From: Kitasatospora humi
Lineage (GTDB): Bacteria; Actinomycetota; Actinomycetes; Streptomycetales; Streptomycetaceae
DNA length: 64,000 nucleotides
Reading direction: 5' to 3'
Assembly: GCF_020907985.1 (NCBI RefSeq)
Contig: NZ_JAJJPA010000027.1
Span: forward strand, 25,540-89,539
Under the pieces are notes generated by a model, which saw only the letters and a list, made by a program, of their open reading frames with translations, had not been told where the DNA came from and ran no database searches. Each line of letters opens with the position of its first letter. The first letter of the stretch is position 1. This document shows positions 45,369 through 53,481 of this stretch, in pieces. The position numbers and the translations under genes were made by a program.

Positions 45369-45463
45369 GCCGGTGGCGGCGGCAGTCCGTGAGCCGGTGG
45401 TGGCGGCCGAGTCCTCGGTGGGCCGCCACGCCAGGCCCTGACTGATCGTCGCCAGGAGAGCGA

Positions 45464-45495
45464 GGAGCCCCGCACCTGGGCAGGTGCGGGGCTCC
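45464..45495. terminator. Bidirectional terminator between DUF475 and DUF2637 genes
   Basis: GGAGCCCCGCACCT and AGGTGCGGGGCTCC form a perfect 14-bp stem around a GGGC loop, between two convergent stop codons. Confidence 0.85.
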
Positions 45496-45513
45496 GGTGT
45501 TGTGCGGGGCCGG

Positions 45514-46596
45514 TCAGCCGAGCTTCTTCTCCATGGCGCGCAGCTTGCGCTCCAGCGAATCGAACGGCGAGTCCAGCTTGGGCATCGACAGCGTGTCGTC
45601 GTCCGGCGTCAGGTCGATGGGCTCCCGGCTCTCCCGGCTGCTCCGGCCCTCGCCGCGCAGGCTCGTGGAGAGCGCGGCCGGCTCCAGCGCCGACGGACCC
45701 ACCATGGTCTTCGGGTCGGCAGCCTCGGCTAGTGCAGGCTCCGTAGTGGGCTGGCCGTCTGCGTTACCGCGGGTCAGCGCGGGCACCTGGCGGCCACCGC
45801 GCCCCCGGGGCAGTCCGGCGCCGGTCCGGGCGATCGCCTTCAGCTCGGCCCGCTCCCGGCGGTCGGCGCTGCGGGCCGCGGTACGGGCCGCCAGCTTGGC
45901 GGCCCGCTCCTCGCGGACCTCCTCCACCGCCTCGTCCAGGCTGCGCACGTTCTCCAGCAGCATCAGCGACCAGGCCGCGTAGGTCTCGCGCGGCGCCCGC
46001 AGCCAGCGCACGATCCGGATCTGCGGCAGCGGACGCGGAATCAGGCCCTGCTCGCGCAGCGCGGCCCGGCGGGTCTGCTTGAGCGCCCGGTCGAAGAGCA
46101 CCGCCGCCGAGATCGACATGCCGGCGAAGAACTGCGGGGCGCCGTCGTGGTCGCCGCCGCGCGGGGCGTGCACCCAGTTGAACCAGGCCGAGGCGATCGC
46201 GAAGAGCCAGACGAGCATGCGGGAGCCGAGCGCCGCGTCACCGTGGCTGGCCTCCCGCACCGCGAGCACCGAGCAGAACATGGCCGCCCCGTCCAGGCCG
46301 AACGGCACCAGGTACTGCCAGCCGTTGCTCAGTCCGAGGTTCTGCGTGCCGAACCCGACCAGGCCGTGGAACGAGAGGGCGGCGGCCACTCCGGCACAGA
46401 CGAACAGCAGCACGTACGAGGCGATCCCGTAGACCATCTCCTTGCGCCGGCGCCGCTCCTCGCTGCGTTCCCAGGAGTCCGCGTTCTCCTCGGACTTGGC
46501 AGCCCTGAAGCGCAGGGTGGCCACCAGGATGGCGACGAAGAGCAGGGCCGCGCCGCCGATGACGGCCCAGACGACCTGTATGGAGGAGAGTGACAT
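45514..46596 (-). CDS. DUF2637 domain-containing membrane protein (SpdB-like)
   Basis: 360 residues. One N-terminal TM helix (IQVVWAVIGGAALLFVAILVATL), a charged loop, then a four-helix DUF2637 membrane domain (YGIASYVLLFVCAGVAAALSFHG to DRALKQ, about residues 55-180). The C-terminal half is a charged coiled coil plus an Asp/Ser/Pro-rich tail ending in a short helix. DUF2637 proteins occur as Spd plasmid-spreading proteins and as chromosomal members of TerD clusters; context favours the latter. The ATG at 46596 is preferred to an upstream frame without a ribosome-binding site. Confidence 0.86.
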   Translation of the reverse strand: MSLSSIQVVWAVIGGAALLFVAILVATLRFRAAKSEENADSWERSEERRRRKEMVYGIASYVLLFVCAGVAAALSFHGLVGFGTQNLGLSNGWQYLVPFGLDGAAMFCSVLAVREASHGDAALGSRMLVWLFAIASAWFNWVHAPRGGDHDGAPQFFAGMSISAAVLFDRALKQTRRAALREQGLIPRPLPQIRIVRWLRAPRETYAAWSLMLLENVRSLDEAVEEVREERAAKLAARTAARSADRRERAELKAIARTGAGLPRGRGGRQVPALTRGNADGQPTTEPALAEAADPKTMVGPSALEPAALSTSLRGEGRSSRESREPIDLTPDDDTLSMPKLDSPFDSLERKLRAMEKKLG

Positions 46597-46885
46597 GCGG
46601 GTGTGAGCCTCTGCTTTCCGCGGTCGGGCGGGGAGGTTGGAGAGGTGCCCGCGAGCGTTGGGGGACACCTGTGCGCCATGACGATATCGCGTCCGTGAGG
46701 GCCGCATGGTACGGGACCGTGGGTTGGACCGCCATCACCCTGACGGGTGGTGTGCAAACCGAATGACGGGACGTCGGATCCAACGGTGGCTCAGTCCCGC
46801 TGCTGGGTAGGGGACCCGGTGCACAATGGTGCGTCAGGCGATCGTCGCGGCAGGTGACGACGGGTCCGAGGGCTGGGGGTCGGCT

Positions 46886-47614
46886 GTGGGTGCGGTCTGG
46901 GAGTTCCTGCGCGGTGAACGGCATCTGTCCGACGTGCAACTCAACCAAGGCGGCAAGATCACGCTGACCAAGTCCAGCCCCGCGCACGCGATCACGGGTG
47001 AGGGGCCGATGACCGGCAACCTCTACGTGAACCTGCACTGGACGGCGCGTGAAGTCGACGGCGGGCAGGGGCAGCTGCGCCGCAAGCTGCTCCAGCCGCG
47101 CCAACTGCTGCGCAACGAGAACGAGGCCGGGCAGCCGACCGGGCCGCAGAACGTCGACCTGGACCTCGCCTGCATGTACGAACTCACCAGTGGCGCCCGG
47201 GGTGTGGTGCAGCCGCTCGGCAAGTTCTTCGGGGACCTCAACCAGCCGCCGTACATCAAGCTCAGCGGCGACGACCAGTACGGTGCGCCGTCCGGCGAGA
47301 CGATGTTCATCAACCTGGAGAAGAAGGACGAGTTCAAGCGGCTGCTGATCTTCGTCTACATCTACGACGGCACCCCGGCCTTCGCCCACAGCCATGCGGT
47401 GATCCAGATCATCCCGCCGACCGGGCCGCGGCTGGAGGTCAACCTGGACCGCCGGGAGGCGGCCGCCCGGTCCTGCGCGGTGCTGCTGATCGAGAACCAG
47501 GGCGGCGTGCTGATGGCCCGCCGGGAGCTGCGCTACGTGCACGGGTTCCAGTCGGACCTGGACCGGCTGTATGGCTTCGGGATGCAGTGGCAGCGCGGCT
47601 ACAAGGACAGCTGA
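46886..47614 (+). CDS. TerD family protein, long form
   Basis: 242-residue TerD-fold protein that differs from the two short copies: it begins VWEFLRGERHLSDVQLNQGGKITLTKSSPAHAI, has VNLHWTAREVDGGQGQLRRKLLQPRQLLRNEN, a metal-binding DVDLDLACMYEL equivalent (NVDLDLACMYEL), the YIKLSGDDQYGAPSGETMF loop and ends in FGMQWQRGYKDS. The GTG at 46886 has GGGGG 6 nt upstream; an ATG at 46826 would add 20 residues without family character. Divergent from the DUF2637 gene. Confidence 0.9.
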   Translation: MGAVWEFLRGERHLSDVQLNQGGKITLTKSSPAHAITGEGPMTGNLYVNLHWTAREVDGGQGQLRRKLLQPRQLLRNENEAGQPTGPQNVDLDLACMYELTSGARGVVQPLGKFFGDLNQPPYIKLSGDDQYGAPSGETMFINLEKKDEFKRLLIFVYIYDGTPAFAHSHAVIQIIPPTGPRLEVNLDRREAAARSCAVLLIENQGGVLMARRELRYVHGFQSDLDRLYGFGMQWQRGYKDS

Positions 47615-47780
47615 CCCGGGGCGGGCCTGCCTGACCCGGGGGCGGGCCTGACCCGGGGGCCCGCCTGGGACGGGGGCCCGGGACGGCGACTGGCTTCAGA
47701 CGGCGACTGCCTGGGACTGAGGCCCGCCCGGGACGGCGAACGGCTCCAGACGGCGACTGGCCTGGGACGGTAGCCGAACT
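47612..47780. repeat. Degenerate GC-rich repeats between two convergent TerD genes
   Basis: The gap holds repeated GACCCGGGG(G)CGGGCCTG units (three copies, 47612-47665), followed by several GGACGGCGACTGGC/GACGGCGAACGGC units. The pattern is irregular and shows no ORF of quality; it may fold into several hairpins that end both transcripts. Confidence 0.55.
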
Positions 47781-47830
47781 GACCCGGGTGACCGGCTGGT
47801 CCGTGGCCCGGTCGCCAGGCGTCCGACCGG

Positions 47831-49003
47831 TCAGCGTGGCTGGAACTGCGGGCCCTGCGGCGGGAGCGCGAAGTTGGGGTCAACCACCGGCGCGGGTTGC
47901 GGCGGCACCCCTGGCACTCCCGGGACCCCCGGCGCCTGCGGCGGCGCGGGCGGGTAGCCGTAACCGGGCTGCGGGGGCTGGGTCTGCTGGGGCTGCATGG
48001 TCTGAGGGTAGCCGTAGCCGGGTTGCTGCTGCGGATAACCGTAGCCGGGCTGGGTCGGCTGGTGGGTCGGCTGCTGGGCCGGCTGGCTCGGCGGGTAGGC
48101 GTACTCGGCGGCCACCGCTGTGGGGGTGGGCGCGGTAGCGGGCGGGGCGGGAACGCCGGGCTGCGTGGAAACGCTGAGCGGCACGGTCGGCGGGGCCGCG
48201 GGCGGCGGCGGCAGTGCCGGGCCGGCGTGGGGCTGAGTGGCCTGAGCCTGGGCCTGGGGCTGAGGCTGGGGCTGGAGGTTGGGCTGAGCGGCCTGCGGCT
48301 GTGCGATGGGTTGAGCGGCCTGCGGCTGGGCGGTGGGCGCGGGTACGGCGGTGGCGCCGTGCGGCGGGGTGGACGGCGGCCCGCTGGGCGGTGGCGGCAC
48401 GGCCGGGGCGGCGGGCTCGGCGGCCGGCTCCGCGGCGGCACCCGGCTCGGGCGCCTCGTCGTCCACCGTGATGCCGAAGTCGGTGGCCAGGCCGCTCAAG
48501 CCGGACGCGTAGCCCTGGCCGACCGCGCGGAACTTCCACCCGCCGTCCCGCCGGTAGAGCTCCCCGCAGACCAGCGCGGTGACCGCCTCGACGCCGTGCA
48601 CCCGGAACTCGGCCAGCGGTTCGCCGCCCGCCGCGCCGCCGGCGTCGTAGAGCAGCATCCGCAGCCCGCTGACGTCGTGGAAGGTGCCCGGCTCCACCGA
48701 ACCCGCGAGCACCACCCGGTCGACCCAGGCCGGCAGCTTGGCCAGGTCGACCTCGACGGTGTCGGCGATCTCCGCGGCGTCCGGCACCCGCTGCTTGGGC
48801 AGGTGGCGAACCACCCCGGAGGGGTGGCGCGGCTGGTTGTAGAAGACGAAGTCGAGGTCCGACTGGACCTTGCCTGCCCCGCCCAGCAGCAGGGCCGAGG
48901 CGTCCACGTCCGGCGCGTCCGGCACCGCGCTCCAGCGCAGCACGGCCCGGACCGCGGCTGCGGCCAGCGAGATATTGGCACCCTTCGCCATCACGTGCGT
49001 CAT
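47831..49003 (-). CDS. TerD family protein with long Pro/Gln/Gly-Tyr-rich C-terminal tail
   Basis: 390 residues. Residues 1-190 form a TerD domain (HVMAKGANISLAAAAVRAVL; DVDASALLLGGAGKV; ELYRRDGGWKFRAVGQGYAS). From about 195 the protein is low-complexity: Ala/Pro stretches, QPQAQAQA repeats and near the end four PGYGYP units. Such Gly-Tyr/Pro/Gln tails promote multivalent weak contacts. The ATG at 49003 is selected; ATGs 3 codons upstream and 4 codons downstream are alternatives. Transcribed toward the long TerD gene. Confidence 0.9.
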   Translation of the reverse strand: MTHVMAKGANISLAAAAVRAVLRWSAVPDAPDVDASALLLGGAGKVQSDLDFVFYNQPRHPSGVVRHLPKQRVPDAAEIADTVEVDLAKLPAWVDRVVLAGSVEPGTFHDVSGLRMLLYDAGGAAGGEPLAEFRVHGVEAVTALVCGELYRRDGGWKFRAVGQGYASGLSGLATDFGITVDDEAPEPGAAAEPAAEPAAPAVPPPPSGPPSTPPHGATAVPAPTAQPQAAQPIAQPQAAQPNLQPQPQPQAQAQATQPHAGPALPPPPAAPPTVPLSVSTQPGVPAPPATAPTPTAVAAEYAYPPSQPAQQPTHQPTQPGYGYPQQQPGYGYPQTMQPQQTQPPQPGYGYPPAPPQAPGVPGVPGVPPQPAPVVDPNFALPPQGPQFQPR

Positions 49004-49384
49004 ACCGGCCATCCTGCCTGCCCACCCGACCGCCGGACAACGCGGGTGCACGGGCGTGTCCGGGCCGCGGCGCCCGTCAGTGGGTGGCCGGAGCGCCGTC
49101 ACGTGGCCGAAAAGCTTGCTTGCTAACGCAACTGATCAACCATTTTCCATGCGCCGAAGAGTTCAGCGAATTCCGGGTCGGTGTGCGTCGGAAGCGCCTG
49201 CGACGGGTCGTACGATGGGCGGCTGTCGGCAGGGTGGGCTGCGACAACGGGCGTGCCCCCGCAGGGGGTGCATCGCGGGGGAATTCCCGGCCCATTGCCA
49301 GGGGCGACTCCGGAGCCTTGCCCTGTCGCCGCATTTTCCGACGCCTCGCCGACCAAGGGCCGGCCCCTGCCACAGGAGATTGTT

Positions 49385-50473
49385 TTGCGCCATTTCGGCC
49401 AGCTGGGCGCGGAGCTCCGCCGGCGGCTCTTCCACGTCGAGCCCCAGCCGTTCGACCGACGGAGCGACGCCCCCGTGCTGGCCGCCGCCCTGGGCGCCAC
49501 CCTGTACTGCCCCGCCACCCGGCCCGCGTTGGCTGCCGACGTGCGTCGCCAAGCGGCCCGCGGTGCCGTTTCCATGGTGCTCTGCCTGGAGGACGCGATA
49601 GCCGACTCCCAGGTCCGGGCGGCCGAGGCCAACCTGCTGGTGCAACTGGCCGAGCTCGCCGCCGGCCCGGAGGACGGCCTGCCGCTGCTCTTCGTCCGGG
49701 TCCGCACCGCCGAGCAGATCGGTGACCTGACCCGCCGGCTCGGCGCCGCCGCCCGGCTGCTCAGCGGTTGCGTGCTGCCCAAGTTCACCGAGGCCACCGG
49801 TCCCGGCTATCTGGAGCGGTTGGCCGAGGCCGAAGCCGCCCTCGGGCAGCGGCTGTTCGCGATGCCCGTGCTGGAGTCGCCCGAACTGGCCCATCTGGAG
49901 CGGCGCAGGTCCGAACTGCTGGGCGTGGCCGAGGTGCTGGCGAAACACCGGGAACGGATACTGGCCGTCCGGCTGGGCGTCACCGACCTGTGTGCGGCCT
50001 ACGGTCTGCGCCGTTCACCCGAACTGACCGCCTACGACCTGCCGTTGGTCGCCAGTGTGATCGGTGACGTGGTCAACGTCCTCGGCCGGGCCGACGGCAC
50101 CGGCTTCACGCTGACCGGGCCGGTCTGGGAGTACTTCCCGCTGCCCGGCGGCGGCCCCGAGCTGGACGGGCTGCGCCGCGAGCTCGAACTCGACCTGGCC
50201 AACGGGCTGCTGGGCAAGACCTGCGTGCATCCCAGCCAGCTGCCGGTGGTGCACGCCCGCGCGGTGGTCACCCACGAGGAGTACTGCGACGCCTCGGACA
50301 TCCTGCGCCGGGAGGCCGGCGGGGTGTCGGCCTCCGACTACCGCAACAAGATGAACGAGGCCGGGCCGCACCGGCGGTGGGCCGAGCGGGTGCTGCGCCG
50401 GGCGGCGGCGTTCGGGGTGGCCCGGTCCGGGGTGGGGTTCGCCGAGCTGCTGTCGGCGGTGCGGGGTGGCTGA
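49385..50473 (+). CDS. HpcH/HpaI aldolase / citrate-lyase-beta (CitE)-like protein of the Ter cluster
   Basis: 362-residue (beta/alpha)8-barrel of the phosphoenolpyruvate-binding superfamily. Recognisable are VSMVLCLEDAIAD (CitE metal/phosphate region), LFVRVRTAEQ, VLPKFTEATGPGYLE and the C-terminal GLLGKTCVHPSQLPVVH block. In Ter biosynthetic operons a CitE-like aldolase accompanies phosphoribosyltransferases and is proposed to build a nucleoside-like metabolite. The TTG at 49385 has GGAG about 7 nt upstream; longer frames cross the TerD promoter region. Overlaps the next gene by 8 bp. Confidence 0.86.
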   Translation: MRHFGQLGAELRRRLFHVEPQPFDRRSDAPVLAAALGATLYCPATRPALAADVRRQAARGAVSMVLCLEDAIADSQVRAAEANLLVQLAELAAGPEDGLPLLFVRVRTAEQIGDLTRRLGAAARLLSGCVLPKFTEATGPGYLERLAEAEAALGQRLFAMPVLESPELAHLERRRSELLGVAEVLAKHRERILAVRLGVTDLCAAYGLRRSPELTAYDLPLVASVIGDVVNVLGRADGTGFTLTGPVWEYFPLPGGGPELDGLRRELELDLANGLLGKTCVHPSQLPVVHARAVVTHEEYCDASDILRREAGGVSASDYRNKMNEAGPHRRWAERVLRRAAAFGVARSGVGFAELLSAVRGG

Positions 50474-53015
50474 GGCGATGGCCGGGCAGGCGACGCCTGC
50501 GGTGTGGGACGGGACGTGGGTCACCGAGCGGTTGGGCATCGAGCTGTCCGATTCGCCCGGCCTGCGGGACCTGGTGGGCATGGCGATCCGGCACGGCAAC
50601 CGGGCGCGCGCCCAGCTGCTGGTCTCCCGGGTGCTGGGCAAGCACGTGCCGCAGCACCCGTCGGTGGTGCTCAGTGCCGGACGGCGGCTCGGCGCCGAGG
50701 TGCGGGCGCTGCTCGGCGCGGAACCGGCCGTTGTGCTCGGGTACGCGGAGACCGCCACCGCGCTCGGGCAGTGCGTGGCCGACGAGTTGGGCGCCGTCCA
50801 CCTGCACTCCACCCGGCGCCGGGTGCCCGGCTACACCTCGGTGGCCGATTTCGAGGAGGAGCACTCGCACGCCACCTCGCACTTGCTGCTGCCACGTGAC
50901 CCCGAACTGCTGGCAGCTGAGGGTGCGTTGGTCCTCGTTGACGACGAACTGTCCACCGGCCGGACGGTGTTGAACACCATAGCCGCGCTGCACCGGCGGT
51001 GGCCGCGCCGGCGGTACGTGCTGGCCGCGCTGGTCGACCTGCGCACCCGGCGGGACCGGGCACGCCTCGCGGAGTTCGCCGCCGGGCTGGGGGCCTCGGT
51101 GACGGCGGTCGCCCTCGCACGCGGCGAGATCCGAATGCCGGCCGACGTGGTGGCGCGGGCCGCCGACCTGGTGGCACGAGCCGACTCGGGGCCGGCACGG
51201 ACCGACGTGGCAGTGCGGGCCGCCGCAGTGGCCGAGCGCCGGGCCCCGGCTGGCGTGGCGGCTGAGGCCCGGGCCCTGGCGGGGTCGGCGGACGAGTGCC
51301 GGGCCCCGAGTGGTGTGGCGGCTGAGGCCCGGGCCCTGGCGGGGTCGGCGGACGAGTGCCGGGCCCTGGCCGGTGCGCCGGTCGCCGGGGCGTGTGCCGA
51401 GCTGGTGCGCCTGGAGCTCGACTGGCCCCTTGGGGTGCCCGAGGGCGCGCGGCACGGCTGCACCCCCGAGGAGGTGCGCCGGCTCACCGCGGCACTGCCC
51501 GCGCTGGCGGAGGCGCTGGCCGGTCGGCTGCGCGGCGACGAGCGGCGGGTGCTGGTCCTCGGCAGCGAGGAGTTGATGTACGCGCCGCTGCGGCTGGCCG
51601 AGGCACTGGCCCAAGCCCGTCCGGGCGTGGAGGTCCGGTTCTCCAGCACCACCCGTTCACCGGTGCACGCCGTGGACGAGGACGGCTACCCGATCCGTAC
51701 CGCCGTGAGCTTTCCGGCGCCGGAGGGCGAGGGCGTGCGGTACGCCTACAACGTGGCACCCGGCCGCCGCCCCGAGCACAGGTTCGACGCCGTGGTGCTG
51801 GTGGTCGACGCCACCGCCGACACACCCGCGCTGCGCGCGCCGGACGGCCTGCCGGCCCGGCTGGGCGCGACCACCGACCGGGTGCTGCTGGTCGTGCTGC
51901 CCGCCGTCGGGGCGCTGCCGCGGCCGATAGGCGGCCCCGCGTTCTCCTCGTACCCGGCGAGCGAGGTGCGCTGGCTGCTGACCGACCTCTCCGGAGTCGC
52001 GCTGGAGGCACCGACCGCCGAACGCGAGGCCGCGACGCAGTCCGGGCGGGCGCACTACGCCGAGTCGCTGCCCGTGGAGTACCAGCCCGGCCCCCACTAC
52101 CGGGAACTGTTCGAGCAGGCGCTGGCCGCCTCGGCCCGCCGACTCGCGGTGGCCGTCGGCGTGGTCGCCGAGACCCTGCTCCGGGAGCGCGGCAGCGGAC
52201 TGGTGCTGGCGTCGCTGGCCCGGGCCGGCACGCCGGTGGGCCTGCTGGTCCGTCGTTGGCTGGCGGACACGCGCGGCCTGACGGTGCCGCACTACGCGGT
52301 GTCGATCCTGCGCGGCCGGGGCATCGACCGGGTGGCCCTGCGCTACCTGGCGCACCACCACGAGCCACGGCAGGTGGCCTTCGTGGACGGTTGGACCGGC
52401 AAGGGCGCCATCACCCGGGAGCTCACGACCGCGTTGGCCGGGACCCCGTTCGACCCGGCGCTGGCCGTGTTGGCGGACCCCGGCCGGTGCGTGCGCACCT
52501 ACGGTACGCGGGAGGACTTCCTGATCCCGTCAGCCTGCCTCAACTCGACGGTCTCCGGGCTGGTTTCACGCACCGTGCTGCGCGGCGAACTGATCGGTCC
52601 CGGAGACTTCCACGGCGCCAAGCACTACCGGGAGTTGGCCCCGCAGGACGTCTCCACCCGGTTCGTCGACGCGATCTCCGACTGGTTTTCGACGGTCCGC
52701 CAGGAGGCTCTTGCCGCGGCCGACTCGCTGGCGCGGGCGGGCGACGGCCGCGAACCGGACTGGGCCGGCTGGGCGGCGGTGGAGCGGATCAGCGAGCAGT
52801 ACGGGTTGGGGGACGTCAACCTGGTCAAGCCCGGGGTCGGGGAGACCACTCGGGTGCTGCTGCGCCGGGTGCCCTGGCGGGTGCTGGTGCGGGCGGGCGC
52901 GGGCACGGAGCTGGCGCACGTGCGGCTGCTGGCCGCGGAGCGGGGCGTCCCGGTGGAGGAGGTGGCCGAGCTGCCGTACTCGTGCGTCGGCCTGATCCGG
53001 CCGCTGGGGCACTGA
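50466..53015 (+). CDS. Fused phosphoribosyltransferase-TRSP-StiP-like protein of the Ter cluster
   Basis: 849 residues in three modules. Residues ~30-215: phosphoribosyltransferase with PRPP loop ALVLVDDELSTGRTVLNTI. Then an Ala-rich linker holding two 20-residue repeats (~259-298). Residues ~310-510: TRSP module, named after its motif, seen here as SSTTRSPVHAVDEDGYPI. Residues ~530-849: StiP/PRTase_1-like domain with YQPGPHYRELF, RGRGIDRVAL and a second PRPP-type loop FVDGWTGKGAI. In other bacteria these modules are often separate genes beside TerD genes. Start GTG overlaps the CitE-like stop by 8 bp, so they are coupled. The biochemical product is unknown. Confidence 0.85.
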   Translation: MAEAMAGQATPAVWDGTWVTERLGIELSDSPGLRDLVGMAIRHGNRARAQLLVSRVLGKHVPQHPSVVLSAGRRLGAEVRALLGAEPAVVLGYAETATALGQCVADELGAVHLHSTRRRVPGYTSVADFEEEHSHATSHLLLPRDPELLAAEGALVLVDDELSTGRTVLNTIAALHRRWPRRRYVLAALVDLRTRRDRARLAEFAAGLGASVTAVALARGEIRMPADVVARAADLVARADSGPARTDVAVRAAAVAERRAPAGVAAEARALAGSADECRAPSGVAAEARALAGSADECRALAGAPVAGACAELVRLELDWPLGVPEGARHGCTPEEVRRLTAALPALAEALAGRLRGDERRVLVLGSEELMYAPLRLAEALAQARPGVEVRFSSTTRSPVHAVDEDGYPIRTAVSFPAPEGEGVRYAYNVAPGRRPEHRFDAVVLVVDATADTPALRAPDGLPARLGATTDRVLLVVLPAVGALPRPIGGPAFSSYPASEVRWLLTDLSGVALEAPTAEREAATQSGRAHYAESLPVEYQPGPHYRELFEQALAASARRLAVAVGVVAETLLRERGSGLVLASLARAGTPVGLLVRRWLADTRGLTVPHYAVSILRGRGIDRVALRYLAHHHEPRQVAFVDGWTGKGAITRELTTALAGTPFDPALAVLADPGRCVRTYGTREDFLIPSACLNSTVSGLVSRTVLRGELIGPGDFHGAKHYRELAPQDVSTRFVDAISDWFSTVRQEALAAADSLARAGDGREPDWAGWAAVERISEQYGLGDVNLVKPGVGETTRVLLRRVPWRVLVRAGAGTELAHVRLLAAERGVPVEEVAELPYSCVGLIRPLGH
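51241..51360 (+). repeat. 60-bp in-frame tandem duplication within the PRTase-TRSP fusion gene
   Basis: 51241-51300 and 51301-51360 are identical except at four positions near the start of each unit. Sixty bases keep frame, giving two copies of a 20-residue Ala-rich linker unit containing AAEARALAGSADECR. Near-identity indicates a recent duplication. Confidence 0.92.
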
Positions 53016-53072
53016 GCCGGCCTGGGGCGCGGAGCCGGCCGCTGGGAAACGGTCCGGCCCGGCCTGCGAACC

Positions 53073-53152
53073 GATCCGGCTACCGGCTACCGGCTACCGT
53101 ATCCGGCTACCGGCGATCGGATCCGGCTACCGGTTACCGGCTACCGGCGATC
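53073..53152. repeat. Short ATCCGGCTACCGG / GGCTACC repeats
   Basis: The gap after the fusion gene contains ATCCGGCTACCGG three times and GGCTACC (or GGTTACC) seven times at 7-bp and longer spacings, with GGCGATCGG between. No spacer structure, so not CRISPR. No function evident. Confidence 0.72.
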
Positions 53153-53211
53153 GCGCGGTCGGCGGGAGGTGACCGCAGGGGAGCAGCCTCCCGCCGTCGG
53201 GGCGCATCCGC

Positions 53212-53430
53212 TCAGCCGCAGCAGCCGCCACCGCAGCAGCCGCCGCCACCGCCGCCCGAGGGCTGGGGAGCGGACGCGCCGCCCGGGCTGGTGATCGCGA
53301 CGGTGGAGAGCAGCTTGGTGGTGTCCGAGTGACCCTGCGGGCAGACCGCCGGGGCGTTGGCCTGGGCCATCGGGCGGCGCAGTTCGAAGGTGGCACCGCA
53401 GGTGCGGCAGCGGAAGTCATAACGTGGCAT
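53212..53430 (-). CDS. FmdB-family zinc-ribbon protein
   Basis: 72-residue protein. Starts PRYDFRCRTCGATFELRRPM; the first zinc pair is Cys-x2-Cys (CRTC) and the second CPQGH, the usual FmdB/CxxC_CxxC_SSSS arrangement. The C-terminus is a Gly run followed by CCGGGCCG, a cysteine-rich tail that might bind metal. The ATG at 53430 is the family start. Regulatory role suggested for FmdB in methylotrophs only; here unknown. Confidence 0.87.
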   Translation of the reverse strand: MPRYDFRCRTCGATFELRRPMAQANAPAVCPQGHSDTTKLLSTVAITSPGGASAPQPSGGGGGGCCGGGCCG

Positions 53431-53481
53431 GACCGCAGCGTACCCGCGGCGCCACCCGGCCACCGGGCGGAGCCACCCGCC

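Noticed and set aside
45514..46596. DUF2637 protein as a plasmid-derived Spd transfer protein
   Set aside because: No other plasmid genes lie nearby and the gene is embedded in the TerD cluster, so the SpdB resemblance is read as shared fold only.
53073..53152. Short regular repeats resembling a CRISPR array
   Set aside because: Units are 7-13 bp without unique spacers of constant length, and no cas genes are present in the window.
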